Source: Serinus canaria
Lineage: Eukaryota; Chordata; Aves; Passeriformes; Fringillidae
Assembly (NCBI RefSeq): GCF_022539315.1
Contig: NC_066316.1
Location: forward strand, 4,355,501 to 4,419,500
DNA length: 64,000 bases
Direction of reading: 5' to 3'
In this document: in pieces, positions 34,632 through 48,200 of the stretch
Position numbering within the stretch: the first letter of the stretch is position 1
How the letters are laid out: every line of letters begins with the position of its first letter
The notes under the pieces: generated by a model
Database searches by the model: none
What the model was told of the DNA's origin: nothing
Seen by the model: only the letters and a program-made list of their open reading frames with translations
Program-made: the position numbers and the translations under genes

Positions 34632-34662
34632 AGTTCTGTGCTTACTGGTTAAGCACAGAACT
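34632..34662. repeat. Perfect 13-bp hairpin, 5-nt loop
   Basis: Arms AGTTCTGTGCTTA (34632-34644) and TAAGCACAGAACT (34650-34662) are exact reverse complements, separated by CTGGT. It lies within the long SPTBN1 intron, and no wider stem or element is evident. Confidence 0.92.
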
Positions 34663-37600
34663 ATTGCACATTTGCACAGATTATTTGTGTTTGCAGCCAT
34701 TTTACACCTCCAAATCACACAGACACAGGGTGCACAGGCATGAGAATGCACTGTGGCACCTCACACTCATTTGTATGTTCCTGAAGCCTCAGTCACAACT
34801 CGCTGATTTTCAGGTCTCCAAATTTACACACATTTCACACATTTCAGGCCCACTCAGATACACCAGATGTTTATGCAAAAGGAAGAGTACCATGAATACA
34901 ATCCTGAATGTGAAGGCCAGGGTGACCTGCACCTGCTGCCAGGAAAACGTTTCTAAACTTGGCAACAGGAGCTAAACCAGAAGGAAGAGCTGAGTTGTGG
35001 AGCACAGAAAACAAAAGGTGTTCTGGCATTAGGTGGCTCACACAGGGACACCTGAAACCTGCCAGGAACTGGATAGGACGGGCCACGTTCACAAGACTGG
35101 AGGAGAGGGAAAGGACAGCCAAAAAGCCAGCACCCTGAAATGGGCACTGCAGAGATCACACCACCCTGCCCAGCCATTTCATTCAGGTAAAACAGGGGGA
35201 AGTCCCCTTGGAGCTGCTGTTTTATTCCATGCTCATCCCAGCCCTGCCATACCCAGCGTGGGGAGCAGCTCTACTGGCGCCAGGGCAGAGCTCCAATCCA
35301 TCCCTGAGGGGGTTGGCACTGCCAGGACGTGCTGCATGGTTAAAGGGTTTATATATTAGGTGTCCTTAAGCGTTGTCTGCTCTCCAGAACAACTTGTGAC
35401 TGCTTTTATTTAGGAAAAAGTATGTGCAGTGAGGAATTAGCTGGAACACGGCTGGCGCCAGGCGCTGAGGACACAGGAGCATCTCTCAAGTGGCACAGAG
35501 CATCATTAGCTTCAGTGTGCTGGCAAACACCAGGGCAAGTCAACTGGTAAGAGCAAAGGCTCCAGTAAATAAGGTTTATATCACAGGAATTTTATTATAT
35601 AACCTATCAGACATATTTATTTTGGAGAAGAGGCAGAGAGAGAAGCATTTAGTAATACATCAGCAGCAGGGGATCTATGGAAAAAATGTTCCATAACTTC
35701 CACATCTCACCCTGTGAGTTCCTCTCATAAGGACTTAGGCCATAGCTAAGAGCAACAGGTCCAGATACAACCAGCACTTAATCTGCTGTTAAAGGCTGAT
35801 AGATTATCAGGGCACCTGCCCAAGTGACAGTGGCCAGGATGTCACCAAGGGAACAGTCAGGAGACAGTCTGCAGGCACTGCCAGTTTTCTGAAGAGACTT
35901 CCTTGAGCTAGAAGTGGCACACTCTGTTCCTGATCCCAGGGGAGGCCGTGAGGATGAAACTCACCTTACAGCCCACAGGGTGAACAAAGAGACAGGGAGG
36001 GAGAACACGAGACACTCAGCACTCAAAGGTAAAGGTAACTCAAATTATTGAACTTCCCGTGACGAGGATAACAGAAAGGTCAGAAGTTCAGAACACCACC
36101 AATATTTGATGTTTCCAGACACCTCCCCTATTTATTCAGAGCCTGCCTTAAGTGCCATTCCATAATGGCTCTTACTCATATCAGCCTGCAATCACAGTAC
36201 AGTCACATCTGTGATTTCACAGCAGTCTCTCCCATTTTATTGCCAGGCAATCTGAGCTGGCAGAGGAACACACCCTGAAAAAAGCAGCCGTTGCACTATC
36301 AAGGTCTAGCTTCCCTCCGAATAACTGTGGAAAGATACTAAAGTAGATGTAGAATTAATTATTACCCAAAGCAAACCGTAGTTAGTTGACTACAGATGGG
36401 ATGGTCAGGTTTTCACTTCTCTTTTTTCCTGGAACCAAATCATATTGCCAAAAACTGGAAACACTTCCTGAACAAGATGAGCATTAAGAACTGGGCTTTG
36501 GAGGCTTTTTGAAAGGAGAAGGTAAAACCCAATATATGGTATTTTCATGGAGGAGCTGAAACCAAGGGGGAGCTGTTATTTGAGAAAAATGTAGGAAGAA
36601 GAGTAGATTTGAGAGAAAAAAAATCCCTCAGCACTCTGTTGTTTGTGCAGTTCCTTTTAATGGGACTGCATTGGTTTATATTATCTGAGAAGTGGGTGCT
36701 GCATATGGGCTGATTTTCTGCTGTTTGCCAAGCCATTAAGCGAAATTTAGGTATCTTTATTAAACCACAGGGGTTTCATTGCAAGAAAAATCTGGGCAGC
36801 CAGCATTTATTCTGTTCAGATAAACTCTTAAATCTCTTTGTAACCACATGTTGTTTTGTTTAATCTTTGAAGGCATAAGGTCACCCTTTTCTTGTGATTA
36901 GAGTACTGTGGTCACACAGATCATGTTTGTACCTTGCCACTGAACTTTTTCCACTGACCCTTTGGCGAGCACTTCTCCAGCTCCTCAACCTGAAAATAGT
37001 CCCAACAGAACTTAAACAGGCAAGAGAACTTAAAGCCACTAATCTCAAAACCAAACCAATCCTAAGAAGCACATGCCCGGCCATTTTGGCAATATTGTAG
37101 GCAGAGATGTTTGAAGACTCTGCAAGGACACCAATTATGCTTTCTGTACAAAGCCATTTGGGATGATACTGCTCTTTTTTGCTAACATAAATAATACATA
37201 AGAATCATATTTGTGACCTCCTCCCCAAACAGTTTAGCTAAAATCAGTGCAGGATTCTGCATGCTACTGATTCCCACCAAAGAGCAAACTGACCCTCTCC
37301 AGTGTCACTTTGTCACGTATGTGTAACTGGGCTTGTCCTTTCAAGTTCTAGCTTACATTTTTATGAACAAACCAAACTTGACTGAACAGAGGATTATCAG
37401 CACTTCCAGTTATCCCATGAAAAGGCCACTTGGTAATGCCAGCTCTTTCACAAGGCCTTTGAAAAGGCAGGAGCGTGGCCCCCAGACCATGTCCTAGTGG
37501 CTGCCTGCGTGTCTGCGGGGCTGTGCTGTTCCCTGCACACTGAAGGGCCTTTCTCTGTAAGCTCCTTTCTAGGGAACAGTGGGGCATTGAGCAGGGCTAC

Positions 37601-40600
37601 AAGCCTGGTTAATATTAGTTTGGCTACAGTAGTGCTCTCCCAACAAAGGAGGCTCTCAGCCCGGGATACCCTCGCTCCAGCAGCAAGTGCACAAGGGCTT
37701 TTGTGTGAGCGTGGGCTCTCCCAGCCACCGCGACCTCGGGCTCCGCATCACAAGTCACAAGCACGAGTGCTCCCCATCCCTCTGGGCCTTTCTACTCTGA
37801 CAGAAATGTGAGGACTCAGCTTGATGCATTTTCAGGAGCAGGAAGCAGTTTTGGGCTCACATGCTCTCCTTAATTGCATGAGGCTCCCCGTGTGGACAGG
37901 AGGGCCACAGTGACTCTGGGTCCCAACAGGGACATGTTGGAGGCACAGCTGGGAGTGAGGTCCTGCTCTCCCAGCACCCCTGTGCTCATCAGGTTCTGCT
38001 CTGCTTCTGCACTCCAACAGCCACAACCTCGGTCCTGCTGTGCTGAATTTCAGAGCTGCTGAAATGCTGAGTAATCCACCAGCTTCCACAAATGACCCTT
38101 TACTTTAAAAGGACTCATTTTGAGGGGAGTGGAGTTGTTTACTAGTACTTATTAAACAACTTTAATCTTTGATGAAATGTCACTTCACTCGGACAATCAC
38201 ACTGGGATAAAGGTCATTACCTGCCAGGCCCAGATACAAACATCCAAATGGAATTTCAGATTTGATTTCTTCTGGGAAGAGCAAAGCAGATTCTCGACCA
38301 CCTTATTTATGATATTCTACCTCCTCTGCCACAGCTTTGAAAGTCAACAGAGACTAATTTCCAATATTTGGTATAAGAGTTTTCCCAAACCCATCTATTC
38401 AATGAAGATAATTCATTTTCACATGAGGAAAAGATGCCATTGTCATACCCTGCTACTTAATAGCTGATACTTAATACTCCTCAATTCAACTTAAACAGGA
38501 ACAAAAAGACCTTCTGAGCTGTTAGTAATAAAATACTCATGAAATTCAGACTCTGAACAGAAGGGGTGCAGTTACCAAACCACACATCCAGCGGTGGGAT
38601 CTCACAGAAGAGGAGTTTAGTAGAGGGAAGAGAGAATGGAGATTTTGTAAATCACATAATTAGATTTTCTTCACCATTTCTACTAAGCTTAGATAGCAGC
38701 TCATCACTTTAACAGTCGAAGCATGCACCCAACAGAAAACAGAGAGATGAAAGAAACTAAGGAAAAAGAGGAAATCACAAACACAAATTGGGAAAGAGCT
38801 CAGGAATGGAAGACAGCCATTGTTCTGTTGTTTTATCACCACTTTCATCTCTGTCCTAGGCTTGTTTTATTGCCCCACTTTCCACACAACTTAATGGCAA
38901 AACCCACAGTCCATTTGAATAGGGCTTTTGGATAGGAAAAAAATTTGGGATAGGAGCCTGTACTCCCAGGTGATTACAACATGCCCATGAAACATTGGGA
39001 TGGTCTGTGACACGGAGCTTCTTGGACACATGGAATGCAGAAACACCCAGGGGCTGATTCCTGTGCTGCATTCCCAGATCCATGAGCTGTGGAGATTTAC
39101 ACCAGTTGAGCACCACACAAATCATTTTGCTCTGGCTACATATCTCCCGCAGGGTATTCAAAACACCCCACTGTCCCATGTGAAAATATCTGCTTACAAG
39201 CTTTGTTTACTTCATTTCAGAGCCACAAAAAGTGCTCCAGAGCTGCCATTTTTAAAACAAAATTAGGCTAGAGCACCTAGAGATTTCTGATTGTTTTTAG
39301 ATTAAGTTCCTTACACACACAGGTAAAAAACTAAATGTTACAAGCATACTCGAAATGAAAATTGAAGAAAACAGACTAAAAAAACCCTGAGCCAACAGCT
39401 CAGAGTTGTAAATGTTCACAGTTATTTCAGTGAGAAGCCAAATCCAATTTAAATGTTTACTTTCAACCTGTATCAACACTGACCACATGAGCAGAAATGT
39501 CTTACCCTTAGCTCCTTTAATTTGTCTTCTCTATCTCCACAAGTACCAAAACCCATGACCAGAAAAAGCAAATTTCTGCCCAAAAACTGAGTCAGGATTT
39601 GGATATGTTTGCAAGGATCTTTGTGCTGGAAGGAAAAAGGGTCCAGCTATCATAGAAATGCACATTTAAGTCAGTTTGGGATCCCTTTAAAACTCCTTGC
39701 AAATCTGACAGGACTTCCAGCCACGCAGCTCATGCTCAGGTGTTCACCCAAACCAGAAGACTCAAGTGTGCTGTGACACATTCAGGCTTTGGAGCGTTGC
39801 AGACACCAGAAAATCAAGCAAAATTTGCCACACAAACAGGAATTTCCACCTTTGGTGGATCTGAGAACATGGTGGGGGGGGAGAGGGTAAACCAAAAATC
39901 CGTGTAACCCAGACACATTTCATCCAGAATGAAATTCAGCCTCCCTGCATTTCAGCTTTAGCAGAAATTACCATGACAAGAAATGCCAGTGACCCATTTG
40001 GTAGACAAAGTAGGGTGTCCCAGGTCAGTAATCTGCGCCTGGAGCTATGCAGGTCACTGCTCCCAGGAGACTCAAAGACTTCCCAAGGTAAATCGGGAAG
40101 GGACTGCTGAAACTGGCTGCTCAAAGGGCACCCACGGGAGGAACTCCAAGGATCCTGATGTCACAGAGGGCGTCTCTGCCTTAGTGCAGGACAGCACTGC
40201 AACTCCTGCAAACTGCTCTGTCGGCAGCAGGAACTCCCTGTTTAACCTTGAGCATAGACAGGGATTTGGAGGAAGATTTTCTTGTAGCAAAAGATGTGGG
40301 AAAGCCCTGCTTGAGAACAGAAAACCAAGAAAATCTTCCTGCTGTCTTTCAGCATGGATGGGAACCAACCTACACATATATTCATCCATGATCAAGCTGA
40401 TTACCAGTGACCACTTAAAAATTGAAGTGGTGTGTGTTTCTTTTTATGCCAAACCTCCTTGGGTCATTACAGATCAAAGGACTCCAAGCCAAGGAGCTCC
40501 TCTGCTGAAAGGCTCTTTTATCAGAGCGAGGGGCTTTGCCCCTAACACCTGAAATACAGTTGCATTGCCTTTCCTTGTGCAGGTAGTGCTGTGCAGCCAC

Positions 40601-43600
40601 AGTCAGCTCTGTATCCCCGTGAAACAGAGTTTAGAACTGATCTTAAACATCTCTAATGAGAAAGGCAGCTCACCTTCCCTACAGCTTATTCCAGCGTCCA
40701 GTTTTTCAAACATACTATTTCTAACATGGCTCAAAATAAAGGCACTTTCTCTCATGCAGCCTGAGCACCAAAACACACCAGGCTCCCACTAAAATGCCCT
40801 GTGTCCAGCCTGAAAGGCAGCATTACAAAAATGCCCAAACCTGAAATGTCCCACACAGCAGGACACAGGCAGAGCTCCTTTGAAAACTGGCTTTCCTCTG
40901 GCACTTATCAGGAGTGCCGATCTAGCTCACCCCCACCCCCCAAGATTTCACATTTGTAATTACCACTGGAAATCTCACACCTCGGACACAGCCCCGGAGC
41001 TGAGACCCAACTTTCCAATGACAGGGCAGGAGCTGATAGAGTCATCAAGCTCCCGAATGCCAGAGATGTTAATAAATACCTCTCTCCTGCTAACCGGGTG
41101 GGAAGGAGCCCTGGAGCAGTGATGATAGCTGCTTCCCCGTGCACCATTCCCGCTGGAAGGTGATACAGCTGCAGGGATCTCCTTCCAAATTCCTGACTTG
41201 CGTTAACCTCTTCCTGCCAGCCCCTACACCCGTGCCCAGCCACTCCACAGGATCCTGCCACATTACCATAGCACGGGTGACAGCCTTCGTTTTATAACAA
41301 CAACAGCATATCTGGTTTGATTTGCCTTTAATTCCTCAGTGTAGCAGGACAAACTCTCCACTGACAGAACCTGCACAAGCTCCATGGCAACGTGTTTCCC
41401 ACAAACAAGTTTTGGGGTTCTGTCTTTACTTGCAGTGAGCAACTGCAGCCGTGCAACCTGATCCCTCCCTCTCTACTGCACAAGTGGCCATGAGAACCAA
41501 AACTCCACGCCTAGCTTTAAGATGATAGCAACCACTGATAGTATCGCTCACTTATCATTCCAGGACCAGGTGAACTAAGCATAATAGGAACTTACTGAAA
41601 CTTAATAAAGGAAACACAACTTGCTAAAGCATTTTTCTCCCCACACCTTCTCACGGGCGCTCTCAAGTATGCTTAACTCCTGGATTATTGACACTGGCCT
41701 TCAGGGCTACTTTTGACACAGAGAGAGTCTTGATTCACTCCTAGCAATGGATTCTGCCACATCCTGCTTCTCTTTGGCCCATCAAGGCAAATGGGAGCTG
41801 GGATCCCCTGCCAGGTGACCCTTCCAGGTGCAGAAGGAGCCGGTCTGGTCCCTTCAGTGCAGTCCCACAACCTGCACTGGGTTTCACACCCCAGCAGGAC
41901 TGGGCTGGAAAATCTGCTTTGATCACCCCACAACCATCATCAAGTTTCCTTACAATCATCACTTCAAGGCATTTAAAAGAGGTGGACCATAGAAGTGCCA
42001 AGGGAATCATGTATGATGTGAATTTGCTTAGTCCACAGCATTTTGGGGCAGAATTAGGCTGGCTCCTCTCCTGGTGTGAAGCTGGCAGTGTCAAACCTCA
42101 TGTATTGTCTATTTTAGGAAAGAGGACATCAGAGAGAGTTGTCTTCTACCCATTGCTGGTTCAGACTTCTCTTTGTACAGGCCTGAGCACTTGCTCTGTG
42201 TTATTTTAGACAAAGCAATATACTGCAAAGTGCTTTTTTTGAGGAAAACTCAATATTCACTAGATCTAAACAGTACCTTGCTATGATCTAGTGCAAAGTT
42301 GGGGATTCACATGGTGGCTGTAGGAACTGTGAAGAAAGGAGGGGTAAATTCAGTGTGTGAAGGACATGAGCAGAAGTTACAGTAATCTTTGTGGTGCTGA
42401 TGCTGGTGCTGCTCCAGAGAGCCCTCCTACCCAGAGCAGGAGGGGTGAAACAATTATTAAGGAGTATGTGATTATTTGAAATGCATCTGCTCTTACTTGT
42501 TTGTACACCTCCATCGTGAAAGAGGTAAAACTGGTGATAAATCTCTAATTTTAAAAAATTACATATATTCAGCTCATCTACACTGGGCTTGAGCCTTGCC
42601 CAGGGCCACAGAACACTCCGTGTTCCCACCAGAGCCTTCCAGCAGGAATGCCCTGAAAATCTTACAACTCCAAAACAATGGCTTTGTAGACATTCCTCAA
42701 GCAAAGAGCCACTAATCCGAGGAAAGACCTCTTCTGTGTCAGCAGAGTTAAGCCACTCCCTTTCCATCACACACGATATTTTCTATGGTTATTTAGCATT
42801 TCATGGACTGTCTGGTGCATAATTTACAACGTTGCCTACACCTATGCTCCACCCTGAACAAGATCACTGGCAGCACTCATTTTCAAGCCTGTGATGTGAA
42901 TAAACAGCCACAGGATGGTCTGCTGCAAAACTGCACAGAATTTACTGCACTTTATCTCTTCTGCTGGAGGAAATTGCAGTACTTTAGGGAGAGCACTGCA
43001 TCTTTTTTTAACCTTTTTAAGTCAACTCAGTGCATTCCACTGAAGGGAAAACTCACTTTCTGTGCTTTCAACAATGCAGTCTGCTTTCCTCTTTCAGTGT
43101 GATGTAAACACACAGATAATGGATTCCTGAAGCAGTGACCCTGAAAATGATAAAATCTGCCTTCTTTAGACTGCTAACTAAACCAGCAAAGAAAGAGGCA
43201 TGAGCCAGGTTTTTCTTCATGCCACAAACTTAGTTCTTTCCAACACAAGTACCACAGCCTAAGATCTGACAGATGTCCAAGATAAAGCCTCTAACACATT
43301 CCCTTGTGTGCAGGTTTGGAGCCTGGATTTTCCATGCCTTGTCCCAGGAATTTCCATGTTCCCAGTGTTTAGGATGCTGTCATTTTGCCTCATTACATGC
43401 AGTTTGCAGCCATTGCTGTGAGCCAGTTTACAAGATAAACCAGGTGCTATGAATGAAAGAATTTTTTTCCCTCCTTCCTTAAGCCAACAAATAGGAACAT
43501 TCTTTGCACTAACCAGGCTCTTGCCCCCTTCTGACAGGAACCACAGACCACACTTGCAGCACAGAGCAGAGTAAATTAAGAAACATGCACAGAAGGGCAG

Positions 43601-44482
43601 CACTTCGCTGTACTTAGGCTGCTCTGGGACTATCTCCAGAGTCACATGGATCTAAAGGAGGAGGTTTGGTTTCAGTGAAGAATTCTTTTTTATTTTGCAA
43701 CTGCAATCCCAGAGTTCATTCATTGTTGGGACGTGTCTTCCACAGAGAAACAGCAGAGCTTGTTTTACCCTGCCCGAGGCACGGAGCTGCTGGGCAGCTC
43801 CCATCCTCCCCCCCTGCACTGGGGGTTTGCAGCCCGGGCCGAGGCCTACCCTCCCTGCAGAGAGCACACGGCACCCCCAAAAGAAACCTCTGATTCTTAC
43901 ACAGACAGGGAGTTTAAGAGGAAAATATTAAAGGACATTCATCCTGTCCAAAAGCAAAGAAAACTGGGAATGTTAAAGTACACGAGGGCTTTCTCAGATA
44001 TCTATAGCGTGAGCAAACGAATTTGTTAGGGAATTATGCAACTGTTCTTCAATTGAAGAAGTGAAGCCACCCGCCTTTGCAGGAGGTACGCAGGGGTTGG
44101 AAAGGGCCCTTGCACTGCAAACTGCACCCAACCACAGCTAGGATTTATGAGTGATGGCCACTTTTAACTGTACTTTATTTAAGGATAAAATAAATAGCAG
44201 GCTGCTTCCTCACTCTCCCCCTTATTGTTCTAAGAGATGTGGTCTGCCTTAGCCCTCATTGCAAGGCTCAGAGGCTGGACACACACCTTAACCCCGGGTA
44301 GGGCTCGGGACACCTTCGGAGTGAGAAAAGCAACGCAATATCCCTTAAAAGAACTCAGAGCTTTTTCCCACAGCACCACTTTCGTCTTCTCTCACTAACA
44401 CCTTGGTGCAAATAAGCCCGGACTAACATGTTTACAAGGATCATAGCATGGCAACACCTCCAAAAAACCTGCACAGGCTTAC

Positions 44483-44591
44483 CTTGTAACTGCTTGAATC
44501 GTCCTTCTAACTGGTTATAGTTATACGGCACCTGAGCTGCATATCCTGGGGACAACGGCCCGGGCATACTGGTTGATTTTTGTAATTCCAT
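44483..44591 (-). CDS. SPTBN1: SPTBN1 alternative first coding exon (MELQ N-terminus, 109 nt coding)
   Basis: Starts MELQKSTSMPGPLSPGYAAQ and ends NQLEGRFKQLQ plus one base: 36 codons + 1. This is the known short-N-terminus form of beta-II spectrin (human MELQ..., GPLSP, VPYNYNQLEGRFKQLQ, from memory). The donor is CAAG|GTAAGC; phase 1 matches the acceptor at 25273. A TAA directly precedes the ATG, so no upstream in-frame start exists. It replaces the acidic 49-residue head of the main isoform by 36 residues, leaving the CH domains intact. Confidence 0.95.
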
Positions 44592-44657
44592 TTACAGGTA
44601 GCGCAGGGATACGATGAACTGCAGCATAAAGGAACCACAAGTTTCTTTACCACACAT
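44592..44657 (-). other. Upstream ORF whose stop abuts the MELQ start codon
   Basis: A 21-codon frame begins with ATG at 44657 (second in-frame ATG at 44627) and ends with TAA at 44594-44592, directly followed by the main ATG (TAAATG). Both upstream ATGs have T at -3, a weak context. It lies in the 5' leader only if transcription starts above 44657, which the CpG island higher up suggests. It is probably regulatory rather than a functional peptide. Confidence 0.6.
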
Positions 44658-44979
44658 CCAGGTAAATCCTAGCTTCCTCCAGTAGTTTGGCGTCAGTCCC
44701 TAGCGAAAACGCTCCCCCCTGAGCCCTAAGTAAATAACAGCTTCGGTTCAAAATCCAGCAGTGTGGCTTGGCGGTAAGCTCTCTGTAATGGATTCAAACG
44801 TAAAGCACCAGGAGGGTGGTTTTTTGGGTTTTTTTCCCCCAGTTCCACAACAGGCAACTCTCAAGTGCTTGAATCTGGTTCAAATGCTTGTCTGGCTCTG
44901 GCGAAACCAAGTGAAATAAAAGCAAGCGTGCGATTCAGGCCGAAGTAAAGGCAGCATGGAGCCACGCGCTGCCGCCCTG

Positions 44980-45270
44980 GCCGGCGCTCCCAGGAGCCGC
45001 GCACACCTCAGACCTTTCTGCTGGTTTGTAATATAAACAGCAGCCGCCCGGGCGCAGGCTGATGTCACTCGATTACCATACGGCACGGTAAAGGAAAGGA
45101 AGGCTGTACCAAGGGCGAAGGGGCGGCGGAGCAGGGGAAGAGCGGCCCGGCTCATGCAACGCCCCAGCGAGTCCTTCCGCCTCGCCCCGGGAGCGGCTGC
45201 CCGCGGGGTCCCGGCCCCGCGCTGCTCGCACCGCCGCCGCGCACGGTGGTACCTTCCCGAGCGAAGCAGC
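44980..45270 (-). promoter_or_regulatory. SPTBN1: CpG island, likely alternative promoter P2 of SPTBN1
   Basis: A dense CpG block lies 0.4-0.7 kb upstream of the MELQ start codon, with many CCGCC/GGCGG elements and a CRE-like TGATGTCA at 45060-45067. On the gene strand a weak TATA-like TTTATATTA occurs near 45031-45039. The start site is not determined. The position directly before an alternative first exon is the main argument. Confidence 0.75.
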
Positions 45271-48200
45271 TGGAATTACAACCTTTTGTTAGGAGCCTCA
45301 TGTAACGGAAAAGTCTCAGATTACTATCACTTGAAAAGGAGGGCACTTTTCTTTATTTATCTGCGGGGCTGTCGGCTTGCAGAAGCACCACACGCACACA
45401 GAAGCGCTCATTCAGTATTTAGCACCAGCCGAGGAGGGGACGCGGGGAGATGTACGCTCCAGCACACCGGGAACAAACGAAAGCTTTGTCGAAAGGTTCT
45501 TTAAACAGGCAATTCCTGTCACTTCGGTTTATGTTACTTGACGATATTGAGGATTTTGACATGCCCTGTGCATGTGGCTCCTTGCCCAGTTATCAGTGTG
45601 CTGGGTATTACTGCAAGATTAATGGGCTGTGCGCTGAGGGGGAGGGCTCTAACGTAAATAAGGATGCCTCGCCGAGCTCTGACTGGCACCTCAATACCCT
45701 GCCGAAATACAAACGTGCACAGCAGCAGCAGCAGCTGGGCTTGGCCCTGGAAGTCAGTTCCTGCAGATGGTATTAGATACAGGATGTCAGTTTTCCCTCA
45801 GGGACGTGAGCTCCCAGCCCTCACTTAGTTGTAAGTGAAATTAAAAGGTCAGTTCCACATTCATAGTCTCGGTATATAACATTTGCCTGTTCATTTTTAA
45901 AACTGCTGATAATGTTCACACAAATGTTTTTTCTTCTTGCATTTCCAAATTCCTTTCCACTGGAACCCATGTTCTCTCCTCCTCCCACTCCATCCCTTCA
46001 TTAAACATTTCAAAATGTTGCCTTTGTTTTGATACCGTCATTTCACAAGGTTTAAGCCATATAGTAATTTCTGTGAGGACAATTTCTGTGGGAGAAGCTC
46101 AGCCCACGCCCCTACTCCCTGCAGCCCAAGGTCCTGCTTGGTGCAAGGTGGAAAATTCAACCACCCATTACCAGCACATCAGGGAACAAATGTGCACAAA
46201 GTCCAACCATGAACACTGCCAATTTAGGGAGAAGTGATGGAAGTCGATGCTTCTCAGCTGAAGCTGGGATTTCCAGAAACACACTGACTATTGAAAATGT
46301 CTGGCACACTGCTCCTGAGGTCATAAATGCATTTAAAATATTTATGGCTTTCAACTATACTGTTTTACTTAAAGCACCACCATAGCTCTAGTGGTGACTA
46401 GTAACTCTAGTCCAGAGTTACTTATATTGATACAGAAGGGCTTTTACTGGGGTGTTTCAGTCCATCCCTTTATTTCAGTCTAGCTGTATACTCCTGGTAC
46501 CACAGCACACCTCAAGCAGAGCCTAAAACATTTCTGAAAGCTGGCCTTCAACCCCTTCAGCACTACCCCACTTGCTCACAAAGGACTCCTCAGCTGCCCC
46601 AGACAGGTTTTACAGTAACAGGGAGGAAAGAGGCAGTGTAGGGGACCAGGCCCTGCAGGCTCATGCCCTAAAAACATGTCTGGAAGGAGCCAGGGGGACC
46701 TGAGGAAGCACCTGCAGTTGCAGCCCCAGCAGGCAGGATGCTGCTCTCCAGACAACAATGGGCTGATGTGGCAGGCTCGTGCTAAACCCTCCCCCGATAA
46801 TCTTTGTGCAGTCAGCTGTCCCTCCAGCACACAGGCATGGGGTGTGCTGGAGGGAGCCCTGGCCATGGGGTTTCCAGGGAAGAGGGACAGCATAAAATGC
46901 TAAAGGCACCCAAACTCCCAGGAGCAGAGCTGGGTAGGCTGAGCCATTAACACAGCAAGGTGAACTCTGCCGAGCTGGAGGAGCATGTTTAGCCCAGCAC
47001 ACAAGTACAGGCTTATTTCCATCACAGATATTTCTCCTGCAGCTTCCTACCAACAGCATCTTTTGCCTGCCATGCCTGACCTACGCTATAATTAAATGCA
47101 AACCCTTCCCCTCAAGAGCAGGCAGGCAGCCAGGCCCTACCTGCAGGCATATCAACTTGTTCTATCCCACCTTGAGCAAACAGGTGTTGCTATGTGAGCT
47201 CAGAAGGTAAAACTAAAGTCCAAGTGACTGACGGGGAAACTGGAGCATTTTTAACACCATGAAGGCCATGAGTCAGGAACTTCTCCCCAGCTGAAAGCTT
47301 TCCCAAAACCTTTGGCAGGCAATGCACTAATGCACATGGTCATTATTAAAAATATTAAGAAGTAAACTATTACTTCCTAAAAAGGAAAATATTAAAACCT
47401 AAAAATAATTATTTAGCTTAGGCCCATATAAAACACAGACTGGCCTTACCCCCCCATCATGAAACATGAACACCACATACACACATTTACATTTCAGCTT
47501 GTCCCCTGTGGGACAACTGAAGCTGACAAGATTCAGGAGTTACTGAACAAAATTTGATGTTTGATATTTTTTTTGTCCCTGTCCCCTCTCTGTCCCTCCC
47601 AATTCTGGCCTGCCAGTAGCACTAAACACTACCTTAAAGGGAAGGAATTGCAGCAGCTATGGAGCAATGCAGGCTTCACACTGAGTAGGGGGGGAAAGCT
47701 AAAGGAAAAGGGAAGAACCTGTGCTTGACCTGAGCTTATTTTGTTCAAGGTTTGACAAACAGAGACACCAGACCCTGATGTGTTGTCAGCAGCATTTGCT
47801 GTGAGTATCTGACCTCATTTGAGCTGCCAGCCAGGTTGGCATTTGGGCTGAACAATGTGCCCCCCAGCAGCAGATGTGACAGACTTTGCTGATGATGGTT
47901 CAGCTGCTGGGGCTGGCCCTGGTGCCAGGCTCAGTTGCCAAGGCCTTCTTCTGCTTTGCTGGGTACTGCCATACATCTTAAAGGCTCTGCTGAACAAGTT
48001 GGTGGGAATTCAGTGGAAAGAGCAAAGCAAAATGGGGACATGTCTGTGTTTGTGAAATGCTACACCGTATGTAGCAAGGCTGCTTCCAAATGGGAACCCT
48101 GCCAGCTCCCCATTGGTGTGAGTCACACCAAGCCTAATCCACTGGGCTGCTGCTGACTGCAAATGAGTGAACCTGAGCCCTTTTCTGCTGCCATGTGGCA

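Larger units (their letters stand above)
25274..44482 (-). other. SPTBN1: SPTBN1 long intron, 3' part (19.2 kb below the alternative first exon)
   Basis: No exon, RNA gene or clear transposon found. It contains an MEF2/E-box/TEAD-like cluster at 26826-26851, a CpG-rich island at about 27790-28050 with a minus-strand splice donor, an AT-rich block with homeodomain-type sites at 33000-33140, and a perfect 13-bp hairpin at 34632-34662. Mildly CpG-enriched patches lie at 37480-37760 and 40980-41290. Open frames up to 189 codons (39983-40552, plus) have no recognisable similarity. Confidence 0.78.

Noticed and set aside
37480..37760. Mild CpG enrichment in the long intron
   Set aside because: CpGs are scattered and fewer than at the three islands; no clear donor-linked frame was seen.
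39983..40552. 189-codon plus-strand open frame
   Set aside because: No recognisable domain, no promoter or splice context, and composition like surrounding intron.
42258..42293. 9-bp inverted repeat CACTAGATC / GATCTAGTG, 18-nt spacer
   Set aside because: Several 9-bp inverted repeats are expected by chance in 64 kb.
46400..46422. 9-bp hairpin AGTAACTCT / AGAGTTACT, 5-nt loop
   Set aside because: Within chance expectation for this length of sequence; no further support.
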